Source: Acidobacteriota bacterium (GTDB lineage Bacteria > Acidobacteriota > Terriglobia > Terriglobales > Acidobacteriaceae). From it: a DNA stretch of 64,000 bases. Below are positions 27,523-36,740 of this stretch, piece after piece; positions within the stretch are counted from its first letter, which is position 1, and every line of letters starts with the position of its first letter. The stretch covers positions 1 to 64,000 of the forward strand of contig JABCZH010000019.1 in assembly GCA_013289795.1 (NCBI GenBank), read 5' to 3'. Under the pieces are notes generated by a model. That model was not told where the DNA came from, did not search any database, and was given only the letters and a program-made list of their open reading frames with translations. The translations under genes were made by a program, and so were the position numbers.

Positions 27523-28875
27523 ATGGGGAGCTTTTACGTAGAGAATTTCGGTTGCCGCGCGACCCAGGCAGACGGGGCCGCCGTGGAGCGCCAGTTCCGC
27601 GAGCGCGGGCTGGTACGCGCTGATCGTGCGTCTGAAGCGCAAGTTGTGGTGCTGAACACATGCACGGTCACGGCCTCCGCGGATCGGGACGTCCGTGCTG
27701 CAATCCGCCGCGTTCGTCGCGAGAATCCCGGCTGTCAAATTGTGGTCACCGGGTGTTATGCCCAGCGCGCGCCGGAGGAAGTTGCGGCATTGCCGGGAGT
27801 GAGCCTGGTCATCGGAAACTCCCACAAGCACCGCTTAGCGGAGATTGCGCTTCCAAGTTTGAGATCGCCGGAGAATGCAGGAACGTTCGTCCTGTTGAGC
27901 ACTTTATCGCTCGGCCAACGACGCCTCTACGTCTCTGACATTTTTGCCCACACCGAGCTTCTGGCCGCTCCGGTCTTCGACGCAGCCAACGAACGCGCTC
28001 GCCCCAACCTCAAAGTGCAGGATGGCTGCGACAACCGCTGCTCGTTCTGCGTGATTCCGTCCGTGCGAGGTCAGAGCCGGTCTATGCCATTGCGTCAGGT
28101 TCTTGCCGAGGTGAACACCCTGGTTGCTGCCGGATATCACGAGGTCGTTATCTCTGGAATCAACCTCGGTCGTTGGGGAAGAGACCTGGCAGGTGAACCA
28201 ACGCGGTTCGAAGATCTCATACGTGCGGTCCTCGAACGTACGTCACTCGAGAAGCTGCGCATCAGCTCCGTCGAGCCCATGGACTGGAGTGACGAACTGA
28301 TCCAACTCATGGCTGAGTCGCCGCGCATCGCCAAGCATGCGCACGTGCCCATGCAAGCGGGGAGCGATCGGATTCTGCGTGCCATGCATCGCAAATACCG
28401 CCCCTGGCACTATCGGGAGAAAGTCGAAACGATTCGTGCCGCCATGCCCACGGCTGCCATCGGCGCTGACGTGATGGTCGGCTTCCCCGGCGAGACCGAT
28501 CAAGACTTCGACGAGACACGCCGCATGGTGGAAGAGCTGCCGTTCACTTATCTGCATGTGTTCACTTATTCGCCGCGTCCGGGGACCCCGGCGGCTGCGA
28601 TGCGCAACCAGGTTCCGGACAACATAGCTCGAGGGCGTAACAGAGTCTTGCGGGACTTGGCAAGCGAGAAGAAGCTGGCATTCATGAGGTCGTTTGTTGG
28701 AAAGACTGTGGAAGCCATCACGTTGAGCGGATTCGACGGCGCACACACCGAGTGCCTCACCGACAATTATCTTCAAATGCGCATGCGAGGACGTCACGAA
28801 GCCAACCTCTGGATTCGAGCGCTAGTCGGGGACGCGCAGGGGGGAATGCTGACTGCCACTCGTGAATCTATTTGA
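27523..28875 (+). CDS. mtaB: tRNA threonylcarbamoyladenosine methylthiotransferase MtaB
   Basis: Radical-SAM enzyme that adds a methylthio group to t6A at position 37 of ANN-decoding tRNAs, using two iron-sulfur clusters. The 450-residue protein has the N-terminal UPF0004 domain with its three cysteines (NFGCRATQADG, LNTCTVTASADR, TGCYAQR), the radical-SAM motif CDNRCSFC near residue 170 and a C-terminal TRAM-like segment. The early motif and the CDNRCSFC form fit MtaB rather than MiaB or RimO. It overlaps the convergent gph-like gene by 8 bases at its 3' end. Confidence 0.93.
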   Translation: MGSFYVENFGCRATQADGAAVERQFRERGLVRADRASEAQVVVLNTCTVTASADRDVRAAIRRVRRENPGCQIVVTGCYAQRAPEEVAALPGVSLVIGNSHKHRLAEIALPSLRSPENAGTFVLLSTLSLGQRRLYVSDIFAHTELLAAPVFDAANERARPNLKVQDGCDNRCSFCVIPSVRGQSRSMPLRQVLAEVNTLVAAGYHEVVISGINLGRWGRDLAGEPTRFEDLIRAVLERTSLEKLRISSVEPMDWSDELIQLMAESPRIAKHAHVPMQAGSDRILRAMHRKYRPWHYREKVETIRAAMPTAAIGADVMVGFPGETDQDFDETRRMVEELPFTYLHVFTYSPRPGTPAAAMRNQVPDNIARGRNRVLRDLASEKKLAFMRSFVGKTVEAITLSGFDGAHTECLTDNYLQMRMRGRHEANLWIRALVGDAQGGMLTATRESI

Positions 28876-29554
28876 ATAGCTCCGCCAGCTCCCCCGGGCT
28901 GTCCACCACCACATCGGGCGGAGCGATGTTGAGTGTGTGCGGTGCGAAGCCGTAGGTCACTCCGCAGGTCCAGAGTCCGGCGTTGCGGCCGGTGATCACA
29001 TCGACGGAAGAATCCCCGACCATCAAGGTTTCTTCCGGGCGCGCCTTGGTGTCCCGCAGAATGGTGTGCACGCCATGCGGGTCCGGTTTCTTGGTGGGGA
29101 AGCTGTTGCCGCCATATACGTGAACGAAGAAATCCGCCAAGCCCAACGCCTCGACGATGGCCCGCGAGGGAACCACCGGTTTGTTGGACAACACAGCCAT
29201 CTGGCGGCGAATGCCGTTGGTATGAGCAGCCACCGCCAGCATTTCTCTTATACCTTCGTAAACGTGCGTGTAGTCGAGCTTGTGCACCCGGTAGTACGCC
29301 AGAAAGTAGTCCAGCGCCTCTTTCACGTGGGCATCGTTCTTGGGATCTCCCAGAGCGCGGCGGACCAGCACCGGCGCACCATCACCCACATAGGAAGCGA
29401 TAACGTCGCCAGGCAGCTCGGGCCGGTTGAAGCGACTCAGCATGGCGTTGACAGAATGAATCAGATCCAGACGAGAGTCGACCAGGGTCCCGTCGAGGTC
29501 AAAGATCAAAAGCTTGGTGGCGCGAGGGTCGAATTGGCGTTGGAAGTGGATCAA
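28868..29554 (-). CDS. gph: HAD phosphatase, phosphoglycolate phosphatase-like
   Basis: Cytoplasmic HAD-superfamily hydrolase of 228 residues. Motif I is FDLDGTLVDSRLD (nucleophile and acid-base Asp), motif II is VLSNKP, motif III is the lysine in PTKKPDPHG, and motif IV is MVGDSSVDV. A helical cap lies between motifs I and II. The sequence fits Gph, which removes 2-phosphoglycolate, but the sub-family is hard to separate from pyrophosphatase PpaX by eye. It converges on mtaB with an 8-base overlap and is divergent from the E1 gene (90 bases between starts). Confidence 0.85.
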   Translation of the reverse strand: MIHFQRQFDPRATKLLIFDLDGTLVDSRLDLIHSVNAMLSRFNRPELPGDVIASYVGDGAPVLVRRALGDPKNDAHVKEALDYFLAYYRVHKLDYTHVYEGIREMLAVAAHTNGIRRQMAVLSNKPVVPSRAIVEALGLADFFVHVYGGNSFPTKKPDPHGVHTILRDTKARPEETLMVGDSSVDVITGRNAGLWTCGVTYGFAPHTLNIAPPDVVVDSPGELAELFK

Positions 29555-29644
29555 CGAAGGCCTTTAGCCGCGACAATTTCCAGTATATTCGGAACGCTCG
29601 CGGAGGATTTACAATAGAAAGCCGGTGCGGGGGACAGCGCAAGC

Positions 29645-31831
29645 ATGGCGACCAAGACGGAATCTAGAGTAGCGGATGCAAAGAGAGCCTACGAAGGCCT
29701 TTCCCGCGAACAGCTGATCGAGGCTTACCGGATCATGCACACCTCGCGCCGGGTGGATGACCGCGAGATTCTGCTCAAGCGCCAGCAGAAGATTTTCTTT
29801 CAGATTTCCGGGGCTGGGCACGAGGCCGTGGGTGTGGCCGCCGCGTTTTCCATGAAGCCCACCTACGATTGGTTCTATCCCTACTACCGCGATCGCGCGC
29901 TATGTCTGGGGCTGGGCGCAACTCCATACGAAATGTTCCTCGAGGGCGTGGGTGCGGCCGACGATCCCAACTCCGGCGGCCGGCAGATGCCTTCGCACTG
30001 GGGTTTTCCCAAGCTGAATGTGGTGACGCAGTCATCGCCGACTGGTTCGCAGGTCTTGCAGGCCGTAGGATGCGCCGAGGCCGGCCGCTATTTTCAGTCG
30101 CACCCAAATGCTGGCAAGAAAGTTTCGGGCGATTACCGGGAGTTCAAGGACGTAACCTTCCACGGGGACGAAGTCACCTACGTTTCGCTGGGCGATGGAA
30201 CCACCAGCGAGGGCGAGTTCTGGGAAGGGCTGAATACCGCCTCCAATCGCAAGTTGCCCGTTGTGTTTGTGATCCAGGACAACGAGTACGCGATTTCCGT
30301 TCCCGTCGAGGTGCAGACCGCCGGTGGAAACATCTCGCGGCTGGTCTCGGGGTTCCCCAACTTCCATTTCGAGGAAATCGACGGCACGGATTTAGTCACC
30401 ACTTACGCGGCTTTCACTCGCGCGGTTTCTTATTGCCGCGCTGGGAGTGGCCCGGCCTTCATTCACGCCCATGTGATCCGTCCCTACTCGCATTCGTTGT
30501 CGGATGACGAGCGGGCTTATCGGCCCGACGCCGAACGGGAGCGTGATGCCGCGCGCGATCCCGTTTCTCGCATGCAGATGTTTCTCATCCGCGAAGGCAT
30601 TCTCGACGAAAACGGGATCAACCGCCTGGAGAAGCAGGTTGAAGACGATCTCCAGGTCGCTGTGGACCAGGCTCTGGCCGCGGCTTTGCCCACGCCAGAT
30701 TCGGTGATGCGATACATTTACTCGCCGGACCTCGACCCCACCTCTTCGCTATTTGCTACTGAACCTGCGGTAGGCGACGCCTCGGACGCGAAAAGAGTCG
30801 CTCCCAAGACAATGGCAGACCTCATCAACACCACCTTGCGCGACGAGATGGCCCGCGACCAGCGCATTGTGATGTTCGGCGAGGACGTTGCCGATTGCAG
30901 CCGCGACCAGTACCTGCAGGAGAAACTGATCAAGGGCAAAGGCGGCGTGTTCAAACTGACTTCGGGGCTCCAGGGCGAATTTGGTTCCGACCGCGTGTTC
31001 AACTCCCCGTTGGCGGAAGCCAATATCGTGGGCCGCGCCACCGGCATGGCCACGCGGGGCGTGAAGCCAGTGGTGGAGATTCAGTTCTTCGACTACATCT
31101 GGCCGGCGATGATGCAGTTGCGCAATGAACTGCCGCTGATCCGCTGGCGTTCGAACAACGGGTTTTCGTCGCCGGCAGTGGTGCGGGTGGCGATTGGTGG
31201 CTACCTCACCGGTGGCGCTATCTACCATTCGCAGTGCGGAGAGAGCATCTTCACCCACATTCCAGGCTTGCGAGTTGTGTTTCCATCAAATGCATTAGAC
31301 GCTGCCGGCCTGCTGCGGACCTCGATTCGCTGTGATGATCCGGTTCTATTCCTGGAGCACAAGCGACTCTATCGCGAGACATTCGGCCGGGCGCCGTATC
31401 CTGGTCCGGATTACATGGTTCCGTTCGGCAAGGCGAAAATCGTGCAGCCCGGCACCGATCTTTCAGTCATCACTTACGGTGCGGTGGTTCCGCGCGCGCT
31501 ACAGGCGGCTCAGAAGATCGAGCGAGAGCACGGGGTGAAGGTCGAACTGATCGACTTGCGCTGCTTGAGTCCGTTTGATTGGGACGCGATCGCGACCTCG
31601 GTACGAAAGACCAATCGCGCGCTCGTCGCCTATGAAGACACTTTGAGCTGGGGCTATGGGGCCGAGATCGCGGCGCGAATCGCAGATGAACTGTTTGACG
31701 ATCTCGACGCGCCGGTGCGCAGAGTCGCAGCCAAAGATACGTTCGTGGCCTATCAGCCAATCCTGGAAGACGTCATTCTGCCCCAAGCCGAAGACCTATT
31801 CCGCGCCATGAAGCAACTGGCGGAATACTAG
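29645..31831 (+). CDS. Fused alpha-beta E1 of a 2-oxoacid dehydrogenase complex
   Basis: Thiamine-diphosphate-dependent decarboxylase component that passes an acyl group to the lipoyl E2. The 728-residue protein joins the alpha subunit (about 1-345; [12 protein letters not shown], the ThDP motif [15 protein letters not shown] ending in QDNEYAI) to the beta subunit (about 385-728; [50 protein letters not shown]). These are normally two genes. It is most like branched-chain or other 2-oxoacid E1 rather than the AceE pyruvate type. No E2 or E3 gene is near, so its complex partners are encoded elsewhere. ATG preceded by a GGGGGA-containing leader. Confidence 0.92.
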   Translation: MATKTESRVADAKRAYEGLSREQLIEAYRIMHTSRRVDDREILLKRQQKIFFQISGAGHEAVGVAAAFSMKPTYDWFYPYYRDRALCLGLGATPYEMFLEGVGAADDPNSGGRQMPSHWGFPKLNVVTQSSPTGSQVLQAVGCAEAGRYFQSHPNAGKKVSGDYREFKDVTFHGDEVTYVSLGDGTTSEGEFWEGLNTASNRKLPVVFVIQDNEYAISVPVEVQTAGGNISRLVSGFPNFHFEEIDGTDLVTTYAAFTRAVSYCRAGSGPAFIHAHVIRPYSHSLSDDERAYRPDAERERDAARDPVSRMQMFLIREGILDENGINRLEKQVEDDLQVAVDQALAAALPTPDSVMRYIYSPDLDPTSSLFATEPAVGDASDAKRVAPKTMADLINTTLRDEMARDQRIVMFGEDVADCSRDQYLQEKLIKGKGGVFKLTSGLQGEFGSDRVFNSPLAEANIVGRATGMATRGVKPVVEIQFFDYIWPAMMQLRNELPLIRWRSNNGFSSPAVVRVAIGGYLTGGAIYHSQCGESIFTHIPGLRVVFPSNALDAAGLLRTSIRCDDPVLFLEHKRLYRETFGRAPYPGPDYMVPFGKAKIVQPGTDLSVITYGAVVPRALQAAQKIEREHGVKVELIDLRCLSPFDWDAIATSVRKTNRALVAYEDTLSWGYGAEIAARIADELFDDLDAPVRRVAAKDTFVAYQPILEDVILPQAEDLFRAMKQLAEY

Positions 31832-31855
31832 CTGTCGACCTGCGACGGCGAAGCT

Positions 31856-32551
31856 CTACGGTTCGCTGAACAGCGTCCGATAGGTCCACCCGCCGAGCAC
31901 GCCTCCCAGCAGCGGCGCCACCCAGAAAAGCCAGAGTTGCGCCAGCGCCCAGCCGCCCACAAAGATCGCCGGCCCGGTGCTGCGTGCAGGGTTCACTGAG
32001 GTGTTCGTCACCGGAATGCAGACCAGGTGGATGAGCGTCAGGCACAGGCCAATGGCGATGGGAGCAAAACCCTTGGGCGCACGGCTGTCGGTGGCGCCCA
32101 TGATGACGAGCAAAAAAACATGGTCAACACAATTTCCGCGCCCGCGCCCGCCAGCAAAGAATATCCGCCGGGTGAGTGGACCCCGTAGCCATTGGCGGCG
32201 AATCCCTGGCTCACATCGAAGTTGGCATATCCGCTGGCGATGACGAACAACACGCCCGATGCGGCGATCGCTCCCAGAACTTGGGCCACGACATAAGGTC
32301 CAAGCTCAGATACCGGGAAGCGCTTGCCAGCGACCAGCCCCAGGGCTGATTGCGGGATTCAAAGGGCAACCCGAGATGTGCCCGATGGCAAACGCCATGG
32401 TGGTGACGGTCAGACCGAAGGCAAGGGCCACGCCGGCAAACCCGATCCCTAGGCTTGGGAATCCGGCAGCCAGCACGGCTGCGCCACAACCGTCAAAAAC
32501 CAACCAAAGTGTCCCAAAGAATTCCGCCAAGGCACGCTTCTTGAGACTCAT
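31856..32551 (-). pseudogene. aqpZ: Aquaporin (MIP/AqpZ family) broken by two frameshifts
   Basis: Three minus-strand frames add up to one full water-channel protein. The front (from ATG 32551, with GGAGGT five bases ahead) gives [15 protein letters not shown] to SGCPLNPAI; the middle frame gives [20 protein letters not shown] to EIVLTMFF; the last gives [16 protein letters not shown], the second NPA box in [11 protein letters not shown], and the end TYRTLFSEP. The first shift is one extra base near 32341-32350, the second a missing base in a run of seven A (plus strand, 32112-32118). The histidine normally before the first NPA (GCHLNPA) is proline here. As written it cannot make a channel; it is either a recent pseudogene or indel errors. 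Confidence 0.88.
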
Positions 32552-32636
32552 GGTTGACCTCCAGGTGCGGTTTGCAATGCAGAGTAGCACAAGCTAGGTA
32601 GATGGCGGTGAGCGGGTGGGGGAGGAAAGGGTAAAT

Positions 32637-33860
32637 CTAGTTCGAAGGTGCGGATATCTTCGGAGACACTGCATCGCTGGACAACGCCGGTCTCACGAAG
32701 AAGCTGTGGTCGTATAGGTTGCGGTACATCACACCTGCAATTTCGGCAGCTTTAGGTCCGAAGGTCGGACGACCGCCTTCCAGAAAAATCACCACCACGA
32801 CGCGACCTACGTCGGTGTTGGCGTAGGAAGCAAACCATCCATAACGTGTTCCTGCGTGCGAACAGGTCCCGGTCTTTCCAAGAATCTCTTCTTCGCTGAA
32901 ATTGACTCGCAGGTGGCGGGCGGTTCCGTAAGTGACCGCACCAGCCATCCCGTCAGAGATTTCTGGAATGAGAGGAGCAATGTCGAGACGGCGTTTCACC
33001 CGCGGCTCAAAGTTAGCCACCTCTTCCGGCGACGTGGGATGCTGCAAGTAGTAAAGCGTTCCGCCGTTGGCGATGGCCGAAACCATAGCCCCGAGTTGCA
33101 GCGGCGTCATGGAAATGCCCTCGCCGAACGAGCACATCTTGCCAACTCCGCCCAGCTTGGAAGAAATCTCTTCTTCGGGATAGGTGCCCAGGTTTTCGCT
33201 GGCGATGTTGTAGCCGGCCATCTCACCCAATCCATACTGGTGAGCGTAGTAGCTAACCTTTTCAAAGCCCAACTCGCGGCCCAGAGCTTCGAAATATGCG
33301 TTGTTGGAATGGGCCAGCGCGGTGGTCAGGTTCATGCTGGAACTGCGGCCCAAGTGAATTTCAGTGTCCTTGGTGATCAGGCCCTCACTCAAAGCTGCGA
33401 GCGCCACCGAAAGCTTGATGGTGGAACAGGGCTGAGCGCCGCTGGATAGCGCGAGTCTTTGGTTGACCATGGCCAGAATGCGGCCGCTGGTTGGTTCGAT
33501 GGCGACCACCGTCCCGTTCAGATTGCCCAGCGCGTCGATTGCAGCCTGGCGCACCACCGCATCTTCGCCGGCGATGGCATCACCCTCAGTTACGTCCTCT
33601 GCAAAAGAGCTGGTGGAAAAACGCTCGTAATAGCGGTGACGCCGATGGGAAGCGGTGGTCTGGAGGCGAGGAGTTGTAGCGGCGCGGCTGCGAGCCAACC
33701 GTCGCATGCGTTTCCTGGCGTGCTGGGTCTCACTGATTTTCTGAGACTTGGTTTTCTTCGGGGTCAACGCGTGAGTGTTGACTGTGGCACCGAAACCGGC
33801 GTCGCACAGCAGCAACACAACGAAGACAGCGAAACCCAGGCGCGCAAACAATTTCTGCAA
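32637..33860 (-). CDS. Penicillin-binding transpeptidase domain protein
   Basis: Exported cell-wall D,D-transpeptidase-like protein of 407 residues. It has a signal segment (LGFAVFVVLLLCDAGFG), then a long basic, arginine-rich linker (about 30-90) and the transpeptidase fold with all three active-site boxes: S-x-x-K in PCSTIKL near 145, S-x-N in AHSNNAYF and KTG in LGKTGTCSHAG. The usual PBP dimerisation domain is missing, so it is a minimal transpeptidase, or a regulator or lactamase-like relative. It is last in the minus-strand division cluster after ftsZ, with 290 bases between, which suggests septal or wall work. Confidence 0.85.
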   Translation of the reverse strand: MQKLFARLGFAVFVVLLLCDAGFGATVNTHALTPKKTKSQKISETQHARKRMRRLARSRAATTPRLQTTASHRRHRYYERFSTSSFAEDVTEGDAIAGEDAVVRQAAIDALGNLNGTVVAIEPTSGRILAMVNQRLALSSGAQPCSTIKLSVALAALSEGLITKDTEIHLGRSSSMNLTTALAHSNNAYFEALGRELGFEKVSYYAHQYGLGEMAGYNIASENLGTYPEEEISSKLGGVGKMCSFGEGISMTPLQLGAMVSAIANGGTLYYLQHPTSPEEVANFEPRVKRRLDIAPLIPEISDGMAGAVTYGTARHLRVNFSEEEILGKTGTCSHAGTRYGWFASYANTDVGRVVVVIFLEGGRPTFGPKAAEIAGVMYRNLYDHSFFVRPALSSDAVSPKISAPSN

Positions 33861-34150
33861 CTTGAATCTCCAGAGTCAGCAGTACTTGAGAAGCACGGCA
33901 GATGCCAATGGCCAGCCTACCGGTAAGTGCTTGCCTACCCCGATGTTATGAAAGTTCATCGCCGGACGCAACCAAAAAGTAACAAGCCCGAAAACTAGCC
34001 TCCATAACTGTAACCCGCTGCGAACATAAGAGTTGCGACGTTCTCGCCGCCTGGGCATCCGGCTTTGGTAACTTTCTCCGTGATTACTGGAACGATACCC
34101 CCACAAAGAGGCAAAGTTTTTCTCTTGCTTGCCTCGATCGCACCGCTGCC
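33861..34150. other. Leader region between ftsZ and the transpeptidase gene
   Basis: A 290-base minus-strand leader. A short frame from about 34140 down to a TAG at 33986-33988 ends EKVTKAGCPGGENVATLMF and would be a peptide of roughly 40-50 residues, but it has no clear start codon. The segment was searched by eye for a c-di-AMP or c-di-GMP aptamer, and only a loose GGGGTAGGC resemblance was seen, not a full motif. Otherwise nothing supported. Confidence 0.3.
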
Positions 34151-35389
34151 CTACATAGTCTCGCCACGCCTGCGCAGAAATGCCGGAACATCTAGATCAG
34201 ACTGCTCGAAATTGGCGATCATCGCATCGCGCATGGCGTCGATTCCGGTCACCTCGCGTGAAGTGCTTGCCACCGGTTGCGGAGCAGCGTCCTCCATCAC
34301 CATCGGCGGTGGCGGAGGCAGCGGATCGGACTCCGGCTCTGCCTCAGCAAACTCCCTGGTCTCGCGAGAGGAGATGAATACCGGCTGAGTCTCACGCCGC
34401 CGGCGTGGCACCTCTGAGTCGCGGAATCCAGTGGCGATCACGGTAATCTTTACTGAATCCTTCATCTTTTCATCAAGCACAGCCCCGAAAATAATGTTGG
34501 CATCTTCGTCGGCGGCGCTCTGCACAATACTGCACGCCTCTTGCACCTCGGCGAGTTTCAACGAGGTTGATCCTGTGATGTTGATGAGGATGCCGCGAGC
34601 GCCGTCGATGGCTCCGGCCTCGAGCAGGGGCGAGGCGATGGCCTTCTGCGCCGCCTCGGTCGCACGGCGGGCACCACTGGCGGTAGCTGCGCCCATCACC
34701 GCGTAACCCATTCCGGCCATGATTGCCTTCACGTCGGCAAAGTCGCGGTTAATGATCCCAGGAATGGTGATGATATCGGATATACCCTGCACGCCCTGGC
34801 GCAGAATGTCGTCCGCGACACGGAACGATTCGAAAAAGCCGGCGTCTTGTGCCACCGCGAGAAGCTTCTCGTTGGGAATCACGATGGTCGTGTCCACCGA
34901 TTCCATAAGTTCGGCAATGCCACGTTCGGCCTGCTGCATGCGGCGTTTGCCTTCGAAAGCAAAGGGTTTGGTGACCACCGCGACCGTGAGCGCGCCCATC
35001 TCACTGGCCAATGACGCAATAATGGGAGCGGCTCCCGTGCCGGTGCCGCCGCCGAGGCCGGTGGTGACGAACACCATATCAGCGCCTTCTAGCACTTCGA
35101 TGATCTTGTCTGAATCTTCGAGTGCGGCTTTGCGTCCCACTTCCGGGTTAGCCCCAGCGCCCAGTCCGTTGGTGAGCTTCACGCCCAGTTGAATCTTCAT
35201 GGGCGCGCGCGACATGCGCAGTGCCTGAAGATCAGTGTTCGCGACGATGAATTCGATGCCCTCGACACCGGCATCGATCATGCGATTCACCGCGTTGCCG
35301 CCGCCCCCACCCACACCGATGACCTTGATCTTGGCGTCGTTGCGGGCTTCTTCATTGAAACTGATGCGAATGTTGTTGTCTTTTTTCAT
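34151..35389 (-). CDS. ftsZ: Cell division protein FtsZ
   Basis: Tubulin-like GTPase that forms the division ring at midcell. The 412-residue protein shows [17 protein letters not shown], the GTP signature [10 protein letters not shown], and the T7 region [11 protein letters not shown]. It also has the C-terminal tail peptide [11 protein letters not shown] that binds FtsA, after a proline-rich linker (PLPPPPPM). The frame is open to 35416, but GAGGTG before the ATG at 35389 and a normal MKKDNNIRI start decide for the shorter form. It follows ftsA with a 131-base gap containing an inverted repeat, so it may have its own promoter as well. Confidence 0.98.
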   Translation of the reverse strand: MKKDNNIRISFNEEARNDAKIKVIGVGGGGGNAVNRMIDAGVEGIEFIVANTDLQALRMSRAPMKIQLGVKLTNGLGAGANPEVGRKAALEDSDKIIEVLEGADMVFVTTGLGGGTGTGAAPIIASLASEMGALTVAVVTKPFAFEGKRRMQQAERGIAELMESVDTTIVIPNEKLLAVAQDAGFFESFRVADDILRQGVQGISDIITIPGIINRDFADVKAIMAGMGYAVMGAATASGARRATEAAQKAIASPLLEAGAIDGARGILINITGSTSLKLAEVQEACSIVQSAADEDANIIFGAVLDEKMKDSVKITVIATGFRDSEVPRRRRETQPVFISSRETREFAEAEPESDPLPPPPPMVMEDAAPQPVASTSREVTGIDAMRDAMIANFEQSDLDVPAFLRRRGETM

Positions 35390-35411
35390 ATTCACCTCGG
35401 TGTTACATTCG

Positions 35412-35514
35412 AGCATTTAGCACTTGGCACTCAGCATTTGCTCACTCGAGATTTGCTCAGAAGTCGGGAAAATCCCTAATGGCTAAATGCTAAGTGCTAA
35501 TTGCTGAATGCTGA
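35412..35514. repeat. Inverted-repeat insertion between ftsA and ftsZ
   Basis: AGCATTTAGC (35412-35421) is complementary to GCTAAATGCT (35482-35491), and TCAGCATT (35431-35438) to AATGCTGA (35507-35514). The segment is built from variants of the words GCTAAGTGCT and GCTAAATGC, as in short interspersed repeats that are scattered in intergenic DNA. Folded RNA here could affect the ratio of FtsA to FtsZ. Confidence 0.6.
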
Positions 35515-35519
35515 TTTTC

Positions 35520-36740
35520 CTATGCCCCTTTCTTTGCAAACAAACCCATCAATCTCGAACTCCAGCGCGTGTCCTGCACCCCGCGCGCGATGCGGGAGCG
35601 ATGAGCGTAAAGCACCATCCCCAAAACCGTGGCAAATTCCGGTTCCGCCAGCGTCGAAGGCATCTTTGACAACGGTGTCGGCCAGGACAAACGCATCGGA
35701 CGCCGCAACACCGATTCGGCAACGTCGACGATCCCCGCGAGCCGTGAACCACCCCCGCTCAGCACTACACCGCCGACGCAGACCTCAAGCGTGCCACTGT
35801 GGCGAAGATTGTCGCGCAGCATCTCAAACAGTTCTCGCGCCCGCGGCTCCAGAATCTCACCCACCATGCGCTGTGGAATCAGCCGCGAAGGGCGGTCGCC
35901 GACGGATGGGACCTCAACTTCGTTGACTTCGGGAACCAGGGTGACCACCACGTTGCCGTACATCTTCTTGATTTTCTCCGCCTCCACCAACGGTGTGCAC
36001 AGGCCTACGGAAAGGTCGCTGGTGAAATGGTCGCCCCCAACCGGAATCACCGCCGTGTGGATCACGGCGCCTTCCTGGAAGACGATCACGCCGGTCGATC
36101 CCGCGCCTACATCGACCAGGCACACGCCCAACTCGCGCTCGTCATTTCTCAGGACAGCCTCCGCGCAGGCCAGCGGCTCGAACACGGTGTCGTCCACTTG
36201 CACTCCGGCGCGGTTCACGGCGGTGACCACGTTCTGGGTGGCGCTGGCGGCGGCGGTCACCATGTGTACACGGACTTCCAGCCGCATCGCCATCATACCC
36301 AGCGGATCGTGCACGCCGCCCTGGTCGTCGAGGATGAAATCCTGCGGAAGCAAGTGCAGTATCTCGCGGTCCGAGGGCAGGGGAATGGCGCGGGCCTTGT
36401 CGACCGCGGAACGAATTTCATCGCGAGCAATCTCACGGGCGCGGGTGCCAAAACTCAGCCCACCATGGCTGTTCACTCCGCGCACGTGGCCACCGGCAAC
36501 CCCCAGCAGCGCGTGCTCAATGGCGGTCCCGGAGGAGTCCTCTGCCTGCTCGACAGCTTTCTGAATGGAGGCCACGGCCTTATCGAGATCGACAATCACG
36601 CCTTTGCGCGAGCCGCGCGATTCCGCAAGCCCGTGTCCGCGGTAGCGCAGACCGTTGTCGGTGACTTCAGCCACCAGCGCGCATGTCTTGGCGCTGCCTA
36701 CGTCGATGGCCGTCACAAAATGTTGATGTTGGTTCGCCAT
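35520..36740 (-). CDS. ftsA: Cell division protein FtsA
   Basis: Actin-like ATPase that tethers FtsZ to the membrane. The 406-residue protein opens with the phosphate-1 motif TAIDVGSAKTCALVAE, contains the family-specific 1C region (GVAGGHVRGVNSHG), LVDVGAGSTGVIVF (phosphate-2) and VVLSGGGSRLAGI (adenosine motif). It ends with an amphipathic basic helix (SRLMGLFAKKGA) fit for membrane anchoring. The start overlaps the ftsQ stop by one base (TAATG), so translation is coupled. Confidence 0.97.
   Translation of the reverse strand: MANQHQHFVTAIDVGSAKTCALVAEVTDNGLRYRGHGLAESRGSRKGVIVDLDKAVASIQKAVEQAEDSSGTAIEHALLGVAGGHVRGVNSHGGLSFGTRAREIARDEIRSAVDKARAIPLPSDREILHLLPQDFILDDQGGVHDPLGMMAMRLEVRVHMVTAAASATQNVVTAVNRAGVQVDDTVFEPLACAEAVLRNDERELGVCLVDVGAGSTGVIVFQEGAVIHTAVIPVGGDHFTSDLSVGLCTPLVEAEKIKKMYGNVVVTLVPEVNEVEVPSVGDRPSRLIPQRMVGEILEPRARELFEMLRDNLRHSGTLEVCVGGVVLSGGGSRLAGIVDVAESVLRRPMRLSWPTPLSKMPSTLAEPEFATVLGMVLYAHRSRIARGVQDTRWSSRLMGLFAKKGA

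Noticed and set aside
33861-34150. Cyclic-dinucleotide riboswitch ahead of the transpeptidase gene
   Set aside because: Only a loose GGGGTAGGC similarity was seen; the rest of the conserved core could not be found by eye.
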